DNA of 64,000 nucleotides, taken from assembly GCA_014084085.1 (NCBI GenBank), contig NPFB01000003.1, positions 256,586 to 320,585 on the forward strand, read 5' to 3'. The stretch's first letter is position 1. Each line of letters opens with the position of its first letter. Shown piece after piece: positions 28,439-37,753 of this stretch. The notes below the pieces were generated by a model. The model saw only the letters and a list, made by a program, of their open reading frames with translations, was not told the DNA's origin and did not search any database. The position numbers were made by a program, and so were the translations under genes. Source of the DNA: Hondaea fermentalgiana (lineage: Eukaryota; Sar; Bigyra; Thraustochytrida; Thraustochytriidae).

Positions 28439-31400
28439 ATGGGCACGGGAATCTCCAGGAGCAATGATGAAGAGCCCGAGGGCGACCAGGCCATGTGGGA
28501 ACGTCGCGTCTCCAATGGACTCGAGCTCAGTTCCAAAATCGTATCTCGGCAGGGACAAGAAACCCTCTCCGACGGCCAGCAAAGGTCTCTGCAAAAGCTC
28601 AAGGAGGTATCTGGGCAAGAGGCCCGCAGACAGTTCAAGACCGCGTTAAAGATCTCAAATCTTTTCTCCAAAGCCAACGATGAACTCGTAGGAGAGCTTT
28701 TTAACGAGGCCTCGGTTCTCTTTGTCAAGCGCGGTGATAAGATTCTCGAAAAGGGTGCCATTGGTCAAGTCATGTTTGTCGTAGTCAAAGGTGCTGTCAC
28801 AGCTGTCAAAGACGACTCTTCAAGAACGCGACACCGCGCGCATCGTGGTCAAGACCAAGCAGCCGTAGTCTCTAGATTCCATACGCTCATCGCTGCAGAC
28901 GCGGGCCAAGAGGGTGCTGATGATGGTGACTCCTCCTTGTCTTCCGACGCCTCCTCCTTGTCGTCGTCCTCGGATTCTTCGGAGTCCGACTCCGACTCGC
29001 GTTCTGGCGCCGCGGAAGAAGAGAACGACCGAAGCCAACGCGAGAGGGAGCAGCAGCAGCGGCGGCAGCGGCGGCGACGACATCGAAGACCTCGCGATCG
29101 CAAATCGCGTGATCGCCAAGCTGAGACCCTTCGCATTGACAAAAGCGACGACGAAGATGACGACTCGAGAGCCGAGGGCGATGATACTGAGGATTCTAAC
29201 GGTGGTATGGACATCAACGCACGCAGAGGCATCTTTCGTGGCATGTTCAGCATTCGACGCATGAATACCTTGGGCAGACAGGCAACAAGCATCGAAGAAT
29301 GCTCCGGGGCCTCTCAGCGTTCCATGTCCACGCGCGGCACAACTGTCTCCAGATACACCACCTCGCACGGTCCCGAAGGCAAGGGGATTACAAGCGAAGG
29401 CCACGGCAGTGATGAAAGTCCTTTTTCGTCTCGCACGGGCACAAAATCCGATGTTCTCAACGCCATCGAGACGGTCGAGGACAAAGAGTATGGTCGATCT
29501 CACACTGGCTTTGGTTCCTCCGTAATTTCTGCCCTGAATTCACACAGCTCGCGAACGCTTGGACCTGGACGCGCTTTCGGAACCCACTGCGTTCTCCTCA
29601 ACACCCCGCACTCGTGGACTGTTTCAGCAAAGCGAGATACTCTTTTGCTCGCAATTCATAGCGCCCAGTTCCAAGAGGCCACACAGCGCGTGTCACAACG
29701 AAATCGTTTGCGCCAGAGTCAAAAGGAACGCATGCACTGGTTGCAGCGTTTTCCCTTTCTACACAACGTCGACCCTGAAAGTCTGGATCGCTTTGCCAAA
29801 ATCCTTTCATCGCGATCATTCGGGCCTGGCGAAACAGTATGCGAGGTCGGCAAGCCTCTCGAGGGCATGTATATTGTCCTGTCGGGCACTCTTGCCATGC
29901 GCGATTCAAGCGGAGAGGAAGTGAGCTGGTTTCGTCAAGGGGACTGTGTAGGGCGTGGTATCTTTTTGCTCGCCTCCGAGAAACTGATGTCGCGCTCCAA
30001 GACTGTCGCGCTCCGGAATGGCCTCGAAGTTTGCGTATCGGGCGAAGAACATGTCGAGTGTCTCTTCCTAGACTGGCAGGAGATTCTCTTCCTTTCGCAG
30101 TCCTCAACCGCCTCCTCTTCGGCTCTCGAGGATATGCTCGAGTCAAAGGATACAGACGATTCCCATAGTGGCACCAGAATGGGTAAAGTCGGTCAGACAG
30201 GCGCGTACATTGACGACGACGAGCAAGACGAAAGCAGCTTCGGCACGTATGGAGAAGAGGAGGACGAGATGGAACGGCGATCGCGGAAATCTCCCACGGC
30301 GCAGAAGCGCTCGCTCGTCGAAGTCGGTGCAGAGGTGAGCGACAGTCTCGCTCGCGACATGCTGCAGTCGTGTTCTTTGTTTGGCTTGCTCAGTATCGCA
30401 GAGATTGGGGCGCTTGTGGACAACTTTGAGCTCTGCTTTGCTGCAGATAATGAAGTCATTCTCTCCGAGGGAGACTCCACGAGTGTTGACGACGCGCTTT
30501 ACATGGTCCTGCACGGCGTCGTCGAGCTCTCAGGTCAAGCTAGCTCCCTGCCCGAGTCAGGCCCATTCCATGGCAGCCTTTCGCGCGAAAGCTCGCGCGA
30601 GATGTCCTGGAGAGCGAGTCTTGCGGTTCGAAGAGACCGGAGCCAGCATGGCCTTTCGTTCGACTCCATGGATGGCGCGTCCAGTCCACTTGCCATGCCT
30701 CTTGTGCATGAGACGGAAACGGTACTACTTCTCGATGGCGACACCTTTGGCGAAGATTGCCTCGACCAGCAACCCGATGGTGTCCACATGTTGACCTGCC
30801 GTGCTCGAGGCGCCGTGGTCTGCGCGCGTTTCTCTCGCAAGCTTCTAAAGAAGGAAGGTGTCCTGGATAAAATCCGCCGCATCTATGTTGGAGAACCGCA
30901 ACAACCTGCGTCTGAGAAGCGCAAATCATCAGTGTCCTCAGCCGGCGGACGTCGTCGCGTTTGGCGAAGACTCGCTGCCATGTCTTTGGCAAAGTCCTTC
31001 TCCATGAGCGACAGATTTCTTTTGCTGCATGAGCTCCTCGAGTTCGAATCTGGAGACGACGGCACAATGCAAGCTCGCCGTCGTTCTCTCAAGCAGACCA
31101 TCAACAATTCCAATCTCAAGGTTGTGTCAAGGTTGCACAAAAACTTGTCAACGAAAGTCTTTTTGGCGATGCACACTCCAACGATTCAGCTCTGTGTTGT
31201 GAAAAGTACCAATGTTGATCACGCCTATGAAGCTGGCATGGGCAAGTATATTCTCGCCGAGCAGACCATTCTCTCTCAGCTTGAGAGCCCGTTTATTATC
31301 AAACTTCTGTCCGCATGGACGGAAGAGCCGGCAGAGTTCGTCGCGTTGGAACCAGCGCTAGCGGGCTCGCTCGAGCACCGACTATCTTTGCTCCCCGACG

Positions 31401-32941
31401 AGCAACGTGGCGAATTTGGCGGCATGCCCTTCGAGATGTGTCGCTTCTTCGCTGCGGGCATATTACTCGGACTCAAACATCTCTACGAGCTGCGCATCGT
31501 GCACAGGGACATCAAGACGGTTAACATTCTCGTTGATCATCACGGCTACCCTAAGCTCGCGGACTTTGGCTATAGTAAGGCCCTGCAGCACCGCACCTCG
31601 CGTACATCAACCTTTGTTGGATCGCCGCGCTTCATGGCGCCCGAACAAGCTGCTCTCGCGAGTGGCAACAGCAACGGCTATGGTCTCGGCGTCGACTGGT
31701 GGGCTTTTGGCTGTGTCATGTACAAGCTTGCCACGGGGGTCGACTGTTTTTCTGGAAAAGATGCCGAGCATGAGGACGCCCCGCCGCTTAAACGCTCCAG
31801 CACACGCACTTGGCGACAAATTGTGAACGGCGGAGGTGCTGCGGGCAGCCATGAGGGCACATTGAGCGGCGGAGGCGCGCGCGAAGCTGCACCCACAAAG
31901 TCAAAAAAGAAGCACGGCTCGCAACCCGAGAGCTTTGACTCCATCCTGAGCGCCGTTCTGAACTTTAACGATCGTCATCATTCGCATTCTTCCCCTATGG
32001 AACGTCGTAACGATCGCTGTCTGGTCATCCTCAGTGACCCGCGACTCAATGCGCTTGATCCAGCATCCACCAAGGCCTGGCGTCTCCTGAGCGGCTTCAT
32101 CGCCGAGCTCTTGCATCCTGACGCCAAGCTGCGCCTCGGTGCAAATCATTGGGGCCCGCGCAGTGCGCTGCAACACTCTTTTTTTCAGGAAGTGCGCGAG
32201 AAAGACCTCGATGCCCTCGACTTTGACGCTCTCTTCAGTCGTCAGATTCAATCCCCGCTCCACCTGCACCAGGACAGTCTTATCGTTGACACTGAGCATC
32301 TCCGTAGTATGCACCGACGAATCCGGCACGAGCTCAAACAAGAAAGGAAAAAGAGACGCGGGCCGTCTATGCAAGTAGTGATGGAAGACGATGAAATGTC
32401 TCGTGTCGGCGACTCGGCGCGAATCAATCGTCGGGTCAGATTGCGGGCTCTGCACACGGGAGGCAAGGCCAAGCTGCTTTGCAGCACCACCAGCATGAGC
32501 GATGGCGATGATGACGACGATGATGACCTCGATGATGACAGAGAAGGTATTTCCAAACGGCCTTCGGGAAGCGGGGCTGCAGGTATGTCGCTTCTCACGG
32601 CCACCGAGAGGATGCAAAGTCACTCTGTGCAAACCCTGCAAACAGTGGCGTCGGAGATGGAAGAAATTGAGCAGTTCGAACTCGATGCTGCCCGTCATCA
32701 CGTGTCAACAGTCGAGGAAGTCGTGCGTCGCTGCTTGGAAACGGTTGACATTGGGGGCTCTCAGCAGCGGCTCCGCGAGGAGACCAAACTTCAGAACCGC
32801 CGCCGAGCCAAGATCCTCGATCTCAAGCGCCGGACACAGGTCTCTGGCTCGATCGGGGCCGCCATTCTTTACCGCGCGATCTCGGCCGAGGAACACCACC
32901 GCCAGTCCATCTCGCATGATGAGGGAGCCCCGCTTATATGA
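28439..32941 (+). CDS. AGC-type kinase with three degenerate cyclic-nucleotide-binding-like domains
   Basis: A 1,500-residue protein with the layout of a cGMP-dependent protein kinase. It starts MGTGISRS, which fits an N-myristoylation signal (Gly2, Ser6). Three cNBD-like modules lie at about 75-415, 435-555 and 640-810. The first is split by a Ser/Asp/Arg-rich insert of about 240 residues. None has the canonical FGE-(x)n-PRxAT phosphate-binding cassette: the positions read FGTHCVLLNTPHSWTV, VGRGIFLLASEKLMSRSKTV and FGEDCLDQQPDGVHML. The kinase domain (about 893-1310) has Lys922, Glu941, HRDIKTVN (1022-1029), DFG (1042-1044) and APE (1067-1069), so catalysis looks possible. The nucleotide loop (about 896-906, VSRLHKNLSTK) has no glycine at all. 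A long Gly/Ser/His insert follows the APE region, and a disordered acidic and coiled tail ends the protein. Confidence 0.85.
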   Translation: MGTGISRSNDEEPEGDQAMWERRVSNGLELSSKIVSRQGQETLSDGQQRSLQKLKEVSGQEARRQFKTALKISNLFSKANDELVGELFNEASVLFVKRGDKILEKGAIGQVMFVVVKGAVTAVKDDSSRTRHRAHRGQDQAAVVSRFHTLIAADAGQEGADDGDSSLSSDASSLSSSSDSSESDSDSRSGAAEEENDRSQREREQQQRRQRRRRHRRPRDRKSRDRQAETLRIDKSDDEDDDSRAEGDDTEDSNGGMDINARRGIFRGMFSIRRMNTLGRQATSIEECSGASQRSMSTRGTTVSRYTTSHGPEGKGITSEGHGSDESPFSSRTGTKSDVLNAIETVEDKEYGRSHTGFGSSVISALNSHSSRTLGPGRAFGTHCVLLNTPHSWTVSAKRDTLLLAIHSAQFQEATQRVSQRNRLRQSQKERMHWLQRFPFLHNVDPESLDRFAKILSSRSFGPGETVCEVGKPLEGMYIVLSGTLAMRDSSGEEVSWFRQGDCVGRGIFLLASEKLMSRSKTVALRNGLEVCVSGEEHVECLFLDWQEILFLSQSSTASSSALEDMLESKDTDDSHSGTRMGKVGQTGAYIDDDEQDESSFGTYGEEEDEMERRSRKSPTAQKRSLVEVGAEVSDSLARDMLQSCSLFGLLSIAEIGALVDNFELCFAADNEVILSEGDSTSVDDALYMVLHGVVELSGQASSLPESGPFHGSLSRESSREMSWRASLAVRRDRSQHGLSFDSMDGASSPLAMPLVHETETVLLLDGDTFGEDCLDQQPDGVHMLTCRARGAVVCARFSRKLLKKEGVLDKIRRIYVGEPQQPASEKRKSSVSSAGGRRRVWRRLAAMSLAKSFSMSDRFLLLHELLEFESGDDGTMQARRRSLKQTINNSNLKVVSRLHKNLSTKVFLAMHTPTIQLCVVKSTNVDHAYEAGMGKYILAEQTILSQLESPFIIKLLSAWTEEPAEFVALEPALAGSLEHRLSLLPDEQRGEFGGMPFEMCRFFAAGILLGLKHLYELRIVHRDIKTVNILVDHHGYPKLADFGYSKALQHRTSRTSTFVGSPRFMAPEQAALASGNSNGYGLGVDWWAFGCVMYKLATGVDCFSGKDAEHEDAPPLKRSSTRTWRQIVNGGGAAGSHEGTLSGGGAREAAPTKSKKKHGSQPESFDSILSAVLNFNDRHHSHSSPMERRNDRCLVILSDPRLNALDPASTKAWRLLSGFIAELLHPDAKLRLGANHWGPRSALQHSFFQEVREKDLDALDFDALFSRQIQSPLHLHQDSLIVDTEHLRSMHRRIRHELKQERKKRRGPSMQVVMEDDEMSRVGDSARINRRVRLRALHTGGKAKLLCSTTSMSDGDDDDDDDLDDDREGISKRPSGSGAAGMSLLTATERMQSHSVQTLQTVASEMEEIEQFELDAARHHVSTVEEVVRRCLETVDIGGSQQRLREETKLQNRRRAKILDLKRRTQVSGSIGAAILYRAISAEEHHRQSISHDEGAPLI

Positions 32942-33114
32942 TCCTTATTCTACTCTACCTATACGTTGATTATGTTTTTTCTCTTCATTTTTTCACTTTC
33001 TCGTGCCTTCTTCTTCTACTTTCCGTCTTCACCTCCTCCCAGCGGGTCCTGAGAGAAAAGAAAGCCAGCTCCGGTTGCAGAGGGACATTCGTATTGCCGG
33101 ATCGAGCCTCCCGA

Positions 33115-36100
33115 TCAGCTCTCGTTCATCATTGCCTCGAGGCGCGCCTCGACATCTTTAAATACAGGGCGCTGCGCAGCATCTGTTGCCCAGCACTCGC
33201 GAATAAGCTTGTCCATTGGCGCGGGAACGCTCGCTGGCATGCGCGGACGCAAACCCTCGCGTGCGACTTGGTACAAGACTTGCGTCGCATGCATCTTCGG
33301 GTAAGGCTGTCGTCGGGCATAAATTTGCCAGAGGACAACCGCAAAAGAGTAGACGTCTGCCTTCGCCGAGTAGCCGTCCTCGCGAGAGATAATGACCTCG
33401 GGGGCCACCCACGATGCAGTACCCACAAAAGAGCGCACCGACTGCGTCTCAAGCTTGAAGCGAGCGAGTCCAAAGTCGCAGACCTTAACAGTCAGGTCCG
33501 GCATGGAAACGAGCAGATTGGACGTCTTAATGTCCCGATGCAGAATTTGTGGAACTGATTCGTGGAGTACACGAATGCCTCGGGCTGCACCGAGTGCGAG
33601 CTTGATGCGCCACTGAGGGTCAAGCTCGTCAAGATCCCAGGCGTTCCGTGACCCCGCAGCGCGCTTTCCACGGCCTCCTCGTCGCACCGTTATGTTGGCG
33701 TTCACCACGGCGTTTTCATTCGTGCCATGTCGCAACGGCGGAGGTCGAGCGACGTTGCCGCCAGCAGCGTCCTTGCGCAGCAGAAGCTCCAGCATGGACC
33801 CTGTGGCGACCAGCTCCATGACGAGGCAAATATTTTTGGGCTGTGAGCTCATTCCGAAAAAGGACACCAAATTCTCGTGGGAGGGAAGACCGCGCATGAC
33901 TTGGGCCTCGCGACGAAAGTCCAGCAATGCGCGTGCGCTCAATGAAGACGTGGTATGGAACGTCTTGATTGCAACGCGCTGACCATGAAAGACACCCTCG
34001 TGCACTTCACCAAAGGAACCACGTCCAATGCAGTTGCCAAAGACGAGATCAGCGGGATCAATTTCCCAGGCGCCATCATTTTGAGCCTGAGCCATGCGGG
34101 TCTTCTCGTCCGTCTCAAAAGCTTGCTGCCCGTATCCGCCCATGAGCGAAACGTCAGTATCTAAAAAGGAGAGCTCGCTGTTCTCCATCAACGCACCACC
34201 TCGCCTGGCGAGGTTGTTGTTGTTCTCGTTGTTGTGGGGGTTGCTTTTATTGTTGCTGCTGCCGCGAGCCAGAGCCTCAGTATCTGTAGACGACGTTGCT
34301 CCTTGAGCGTCGCCCGGATCGGCGTCGAGCGGCCCCGACAAAAGCGGAACTTGGGCTTCGAGTGACGCCAACAACTGCGGAAGAAATTCTTGCCACATGC
34401 GTGACTGCTGCCGCGCGTGCTCAATCTGGTGTTCGACAAAGGTCGTCATATGGCTAACGATTTCTTGCTTGTTCCTGCCCGACAGCCAATTTGCCTCAAG
34501 TGAAGCGTCGGCGCGCGTGCTCTTGATTTTCTCCTCGAGCATCTCGACGCCATGGCGCGCAGCGCTGGCAGACTGCGCTCCAGTTTTTGCATTGTGCACC
34601 CCATTATCATCGTCATCGACATTACTCTGGGCTCCGCGTCGCGTGCTGCCTGGAGACTGATTCTCGGCGGAATTGACGGGTGTATTGATGCCTAAATGCG
34701 CGCCGTCCAAGAGCGACTGCTTGGCGCGTACAGAGCGCTGCAAGAGAACCACCGAGTGCGCTCGGTTCTCGAACCAGGCCGTAGCTTCTTGAAGAGAGCG
34801 TTGCCACTCTTTTAGTTGCATCTTGGTCTCCATGTGCCGAATACTTGCAGCGCGGTTGGCCGTCGCTGCAACAATGTCCATGCGCGAGAGAGAAGAAAGA
34901 AGTTCAACAACAGCCATGGCCGAGTACGGCAGTGGCAGACGATCGCTCGTGAGAGGCACCTCGGAGAAAACATTAGTTGCTGGCCCGTCGACTGGTGCAT
35001 CGGCACCTACAGCGTGCAAGAGCTCTTGAAAGCGGCGCGGGTCGTTAGCAAGCGTACGGATTTCTGGAAGTTCCGTGGCAGCAAGAAACTTGCAGGCTTT
35101 GGCTCTGTCTTCCTGGAGCGCAGCCTGTTTCACAAAGCATGTGGCAAGCTCCTCCATACGTTTGTAGCACTTGCGAAGCGCGCGTTGATAGTCACGACCG
35201 AGGATCACGCGCACATCTCCGTCTCGACGACGCGTACCTCCAGAAAGCAGCAACCGGTCGAGTGTCTCGAGGTCAACGCTGGGCCGCTTCGACGTCGCAG
35301 CGCCATCTTGAAGAACGATGGCGGGCTTTTCGGTTTCGGGGTCGAAGGGTGCGCCGGCAGAGGCAGCCGCCCATTCTGCAGACCTTCGTCTGCGCGATCT
35401 CTTTTCAGCGGCGCGCTGTGGAGTACGCGCGTAATAGTCCGGCTTGGCCTGGTCGAGCGGGCATCGCTTGAAGAATGCTTGTAGAGCCTCGGCCTTGTGG
35501 AGAACGGGGTGCACAGCCGCAATGGCGAGAAAGTGCTCGAGGGCGTGCATGCGCGCTTCGAGAAAGGTTTCATTGAAGCGACCGAGAAATCGTTTGCGCG
35601 GCAAGGGCGGGACGACACTTTCATCCCCGTGCCATTGCTCGAGCTCCTCTCTGAGCCAGGCAAAATCACTGTACCGTCGAAGCACCTCGAAACCTGGCAG
35701 GCCCTCGCCCCCCTCGACCAGGACGCGGAAGTTAGTGAAAGAACGCAGGCCAAAGATGGCGCCTGGAACGGTCTGCTCGGCGACTTCGAGGCAAATGCCG
35801 CAGGCGAGGCCGTTGCGTCTTGCCCCGCCCTCGGTGTCAAAGTGAGGGTCAACAAACTCTTTGGCCACAAAGAGTATTTGCACAGCACCATCAAAGCCAA
35901 TCATGGCACGACGTAAAAGGGGTTTATCGGAACTTAGCGTCTTGCTCGAGGATACATGCAGGCTCCACTGGACAACCTCTTTGAGGTTTTCGAGCTTTTG
36001 CGGGAGAATGGCGGTGCCCACGCGCTCCACAATGTCATGCCAGGTCCCACCGCGCGTCCCAAAATTGCGCACCTCCGTGACAGTCTCGCTGAGAACCTTG

Positions 36101-37230
36101 TCGCGTGTACTCGCGAGCAGGCTCACTTGTGCGCAAGCAGCTTGCATCTTCCTTTCGATGGAAGCAATCGGTCCCGCGATACCGGCGTTGGCGTTGAAGT
36201 TTGCGTAAGCGGACGAGAGGGTGGGTACTTCGCTAACCACGGGTCTTTTCGCCACGGGTCTTTTCGCAAGAGCAGGTGGGCTGAAGAACCCGTGAGGGAG
36301 TACGGCGAAGCCCACGGGCTCAGCAGATGACACACCGAGGAAAGACGCGCGAAAGCAAACCTCGCAGATGCAGTGCACGAGCGCGTCACGAAAAGCGGCA
36401 ACTCGTGTGCTCTGCGAATAATCACCTCCAAGAACTTGCCAGGCGCCGAGCGTATTCTTTCCGCAAAGAAAGCAAAGGCGGCACCGTTCCTCTGCCGTGG
36501 CCGCGAGGAATTCGTCGGCGTGGACGTAGATGACCTTTGCGTCGGAACCGGGTGGGGCCGGCAGGCGAATGATAGGCTTGCCGTGAAGCTCTTGTCGACG
36601 GGAGCAGACGCGGGTCGACTGGACGCTAAGTGCCTTAGCCACGGCCTTGGCTGCGTCAGACCCTGCTGCGACGCCGAGTTCTTCGAGCACTTGCTTCGAG
36701 GTGCAGCCAACGTCGGCGAACTGTCGCACAATGTCCACGACACGAGCCGCGGCGACGACCGAGAGTCCCTTGGCACTTCCGCCTTCAACCTGTTGCTGCT
36801 GCTGCAGTAGCTTCTCGTTGGGCCTGGTGCTCGCCGCGCTCGAGGTCGTCGTCTCTGGGCTCGCGAGGTTCGACGCCCTGCGGGCAGTGTTGGCCGGCGT
36901 CACAGGCACGGGCGCGGGGCCGCGGTACTTGAGCGTGCCGCCGGCGGAGGGGCGGGACCTGCTCTCGGCGTCGCGCATCGCTCGCCGCGCCGCCGCCGCT
37001 GCCGCCGCTGCCTCGCCGCGGGTTTTGTCTTGCTTCTGCTCGGCTCGCTCAAGAGGCCCGACGATCGCACGGTTTCTTTGGCCCACTTTGTATGGTCCAC
37101 TTTCTTGCCAAGGAAGCAAGCGCTTTGGGCCCTTTTCCGTTACGTTCTGGGCGGTGATTGTGAGCGAGACCGCCGCCGCCGATTTTCCTGCCTGTGCTGA
37201 AAAGATGCCAGTGCGGTCTCCGTGACGCAT
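33115..37230 (-). CDS. PX-BAR sorting nexin fused to a TKL-type protein kinase
   Basis: A 1,371-residue fusion. Residues about 60-170 are basic, Ala-rich and disordered. A Cys-rich segment at about 250-293 (CRLCFLCGKNTLG, CICEVCF) could bind zinc. A PX domain at about 488-591 has the phosphoinositide-binding RRYSDF motif and the PPLPRKRF proline loop. A BAR-type helical region runs from about 670 to 960, ending in a segment with HQIEHARQQSRMWQEFLPQL, very like the end of SNX1/Vps5 BAR domains. After a Ser/Asn-rich linker, a kinase domain (about 1059-1371) has GRGSFGEV, VAIK, HRDIKTSN, DFGLAR and APE, all catalytic residues present, and its sequence is of the TKL (MAP3K/Raf-like) class. Inference: a kinase recruited to PI3P-containing, curved endosomal membranes. 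The ATG at 37230 is the first methionine. Confidence 0.88.
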   Translation of the reverse strand: MRHGDRTGIFSAQAGKSAAAVSLTITAQNVTEKGPKRLLPWQESGPYKVGQRNRAIVGPLERAEQKQDKTRGEAAAAAAAARRAMRDAESRSRPSAGGTLKYRGPAPVPVTPANTARRASNLASPETTTSSAASTRPNEKLLQQQQQVEGGSAKGLSVVAAARVVDIVRQFADVGCTSKQVLEELGVAAGSDAAKAVAKALSVQSTRVCSRRQELHGKPIIRLPAPPGSDAKVIYVHADEFLAATAEERCRLCFLCGKNTLGAWQVLGGDYSQSTRVAAFRDALVHCICEVCFRASFLGVSSAEPVGFAVLPHGFFSPPALAKRPVAKRPVVSEVPTLSSAYANFNANAGIAGPIASIERKMQAACAQVSLLASTRDKVLSETVTEVRNFGTRGGTWHDIVERVGTAILPQKLENLKEVVQWSLHVSSSKTLSSDKPLLRRAMIGFDGAVQILFVAKEFVDPHFDTEGGARRNGLACGICLEVAEQTVPGAIFGLRSFTNFRVLVEGGEGLPGFEVLRRYSDFAWLREELEQWHGDESVVPPLPRKRFLGRFNETFLEARMHALEHFLAIAAVHPVLHKAEALQAFFKRCPLDQAKPDYYARTPQRAAEKRSRRRRSAEWAAASAGAPFDPETEKPAIVLQDGAATSKRPSVDLETLDRLLLSGGTRRRDGDVRVILGRDYQRALRKCYKRMEELATCFVKQAALQEDRAKACKFLAATELPEIRTLANDPRRFQELLHAVGADAPVDGPATNVFSEVPLTSDRLPLPYSAMAVVELLSSLSRMDIVAATANRAASIRHMETKMQLKEWQRSLQEATAWFENRAHSVVLLQRSVRAKQSLLDGAHLGINTPVNSAENQSPGSTRRGAQSNVDDDDNGVHNAKTGAQSASAARHGVEMLEEKIKSTRADASLEANWLSGRNKQEIVSHMTTFVEHQIEHARQQSRMWQEFLPQLLASLEAQVPLLSGPLDADPGDAQGATSSTDTEALARGSSNNKSNPHNNENNNNLARRGGALMENSELSFLDTDVSLMGGYGQQAFETDEKTRMAQAQNDGAWEIDPADLVFGNCIGRGSFGEVHEGVFHGQRVAIKTFHTTSSLSARALLDFRREAQVMRGLPSHENLVSFFGMSSQPKNICLVMELVATGSMLELLLRKDAAGGNVARPPPLRHGTNENAVVNANITVRRGGRGKRAAGSRNAWDLDELDPQWRIKLALGAARGIRVLHESVPQILHRDIKTSNLLVSMPDLTVKVCDFGLARFKLETQSVRSFVGTASWVAPEVIISREDGYSAKADVYSFAVVLWQIYARRQPYPKMHATQVLYQVAREGLRPRMPASVPAPMDKLIRECWATDAAQRPVFKDVEARLEAMMNES

Positions 37231-37753
37231 TTGTGTACTACCGGTATACCAGCAGGGAGAACTGACCTCTTTAGTTTGTCTGCACAGTAGTGGCACTGGC
37301 ACTTACGTTGAATCACTCCCAGCAGCTAGGCCAGGCCTAGCCTCAAATATGCAGACGCGATGACATGGAGCAGTCGTGATGGTAACAGTGAGAGTGGCAG
37401 TAGTCCACGATTCTTCGAAGCTGACACGGATCACCAAAGTCCTGGAGATGCTCGAAGATCTTCTGCCATACAGAGAATTTTTGGAAATTCCGGTAGAATT
37501 TATTCCGGCGCTGAGGCTTCTTGTGAAAAACATGGCGGGTGGCACGTGGACTAAGACAAGACTCTGTCTTTGTTACGTTGGGCAAAAAGAAGCCACACAG
37601 TGGAATGGATACAGTGTGGACTGGCTTCAGGCTTCTTCTTATTCTCGCGCTCAACAACAACGAATCTTTCACATGCTGGCAGGGTGTACGTACACGCATA
37701 TACGATGGTACGAGGGGTGATCGTCCAAGCAAAGCACCTTTGGACAAACTAAG
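37231..37753. other. Divergent promoter region (sorting-nexin kinase / P2X-like)
   Basis: About 520 bases between divergent start codons. Contains a TAGGCCAGGCCTAGCC element at about 37328-37343. No gene supported; short frames lack features. Confidence 0.45.
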
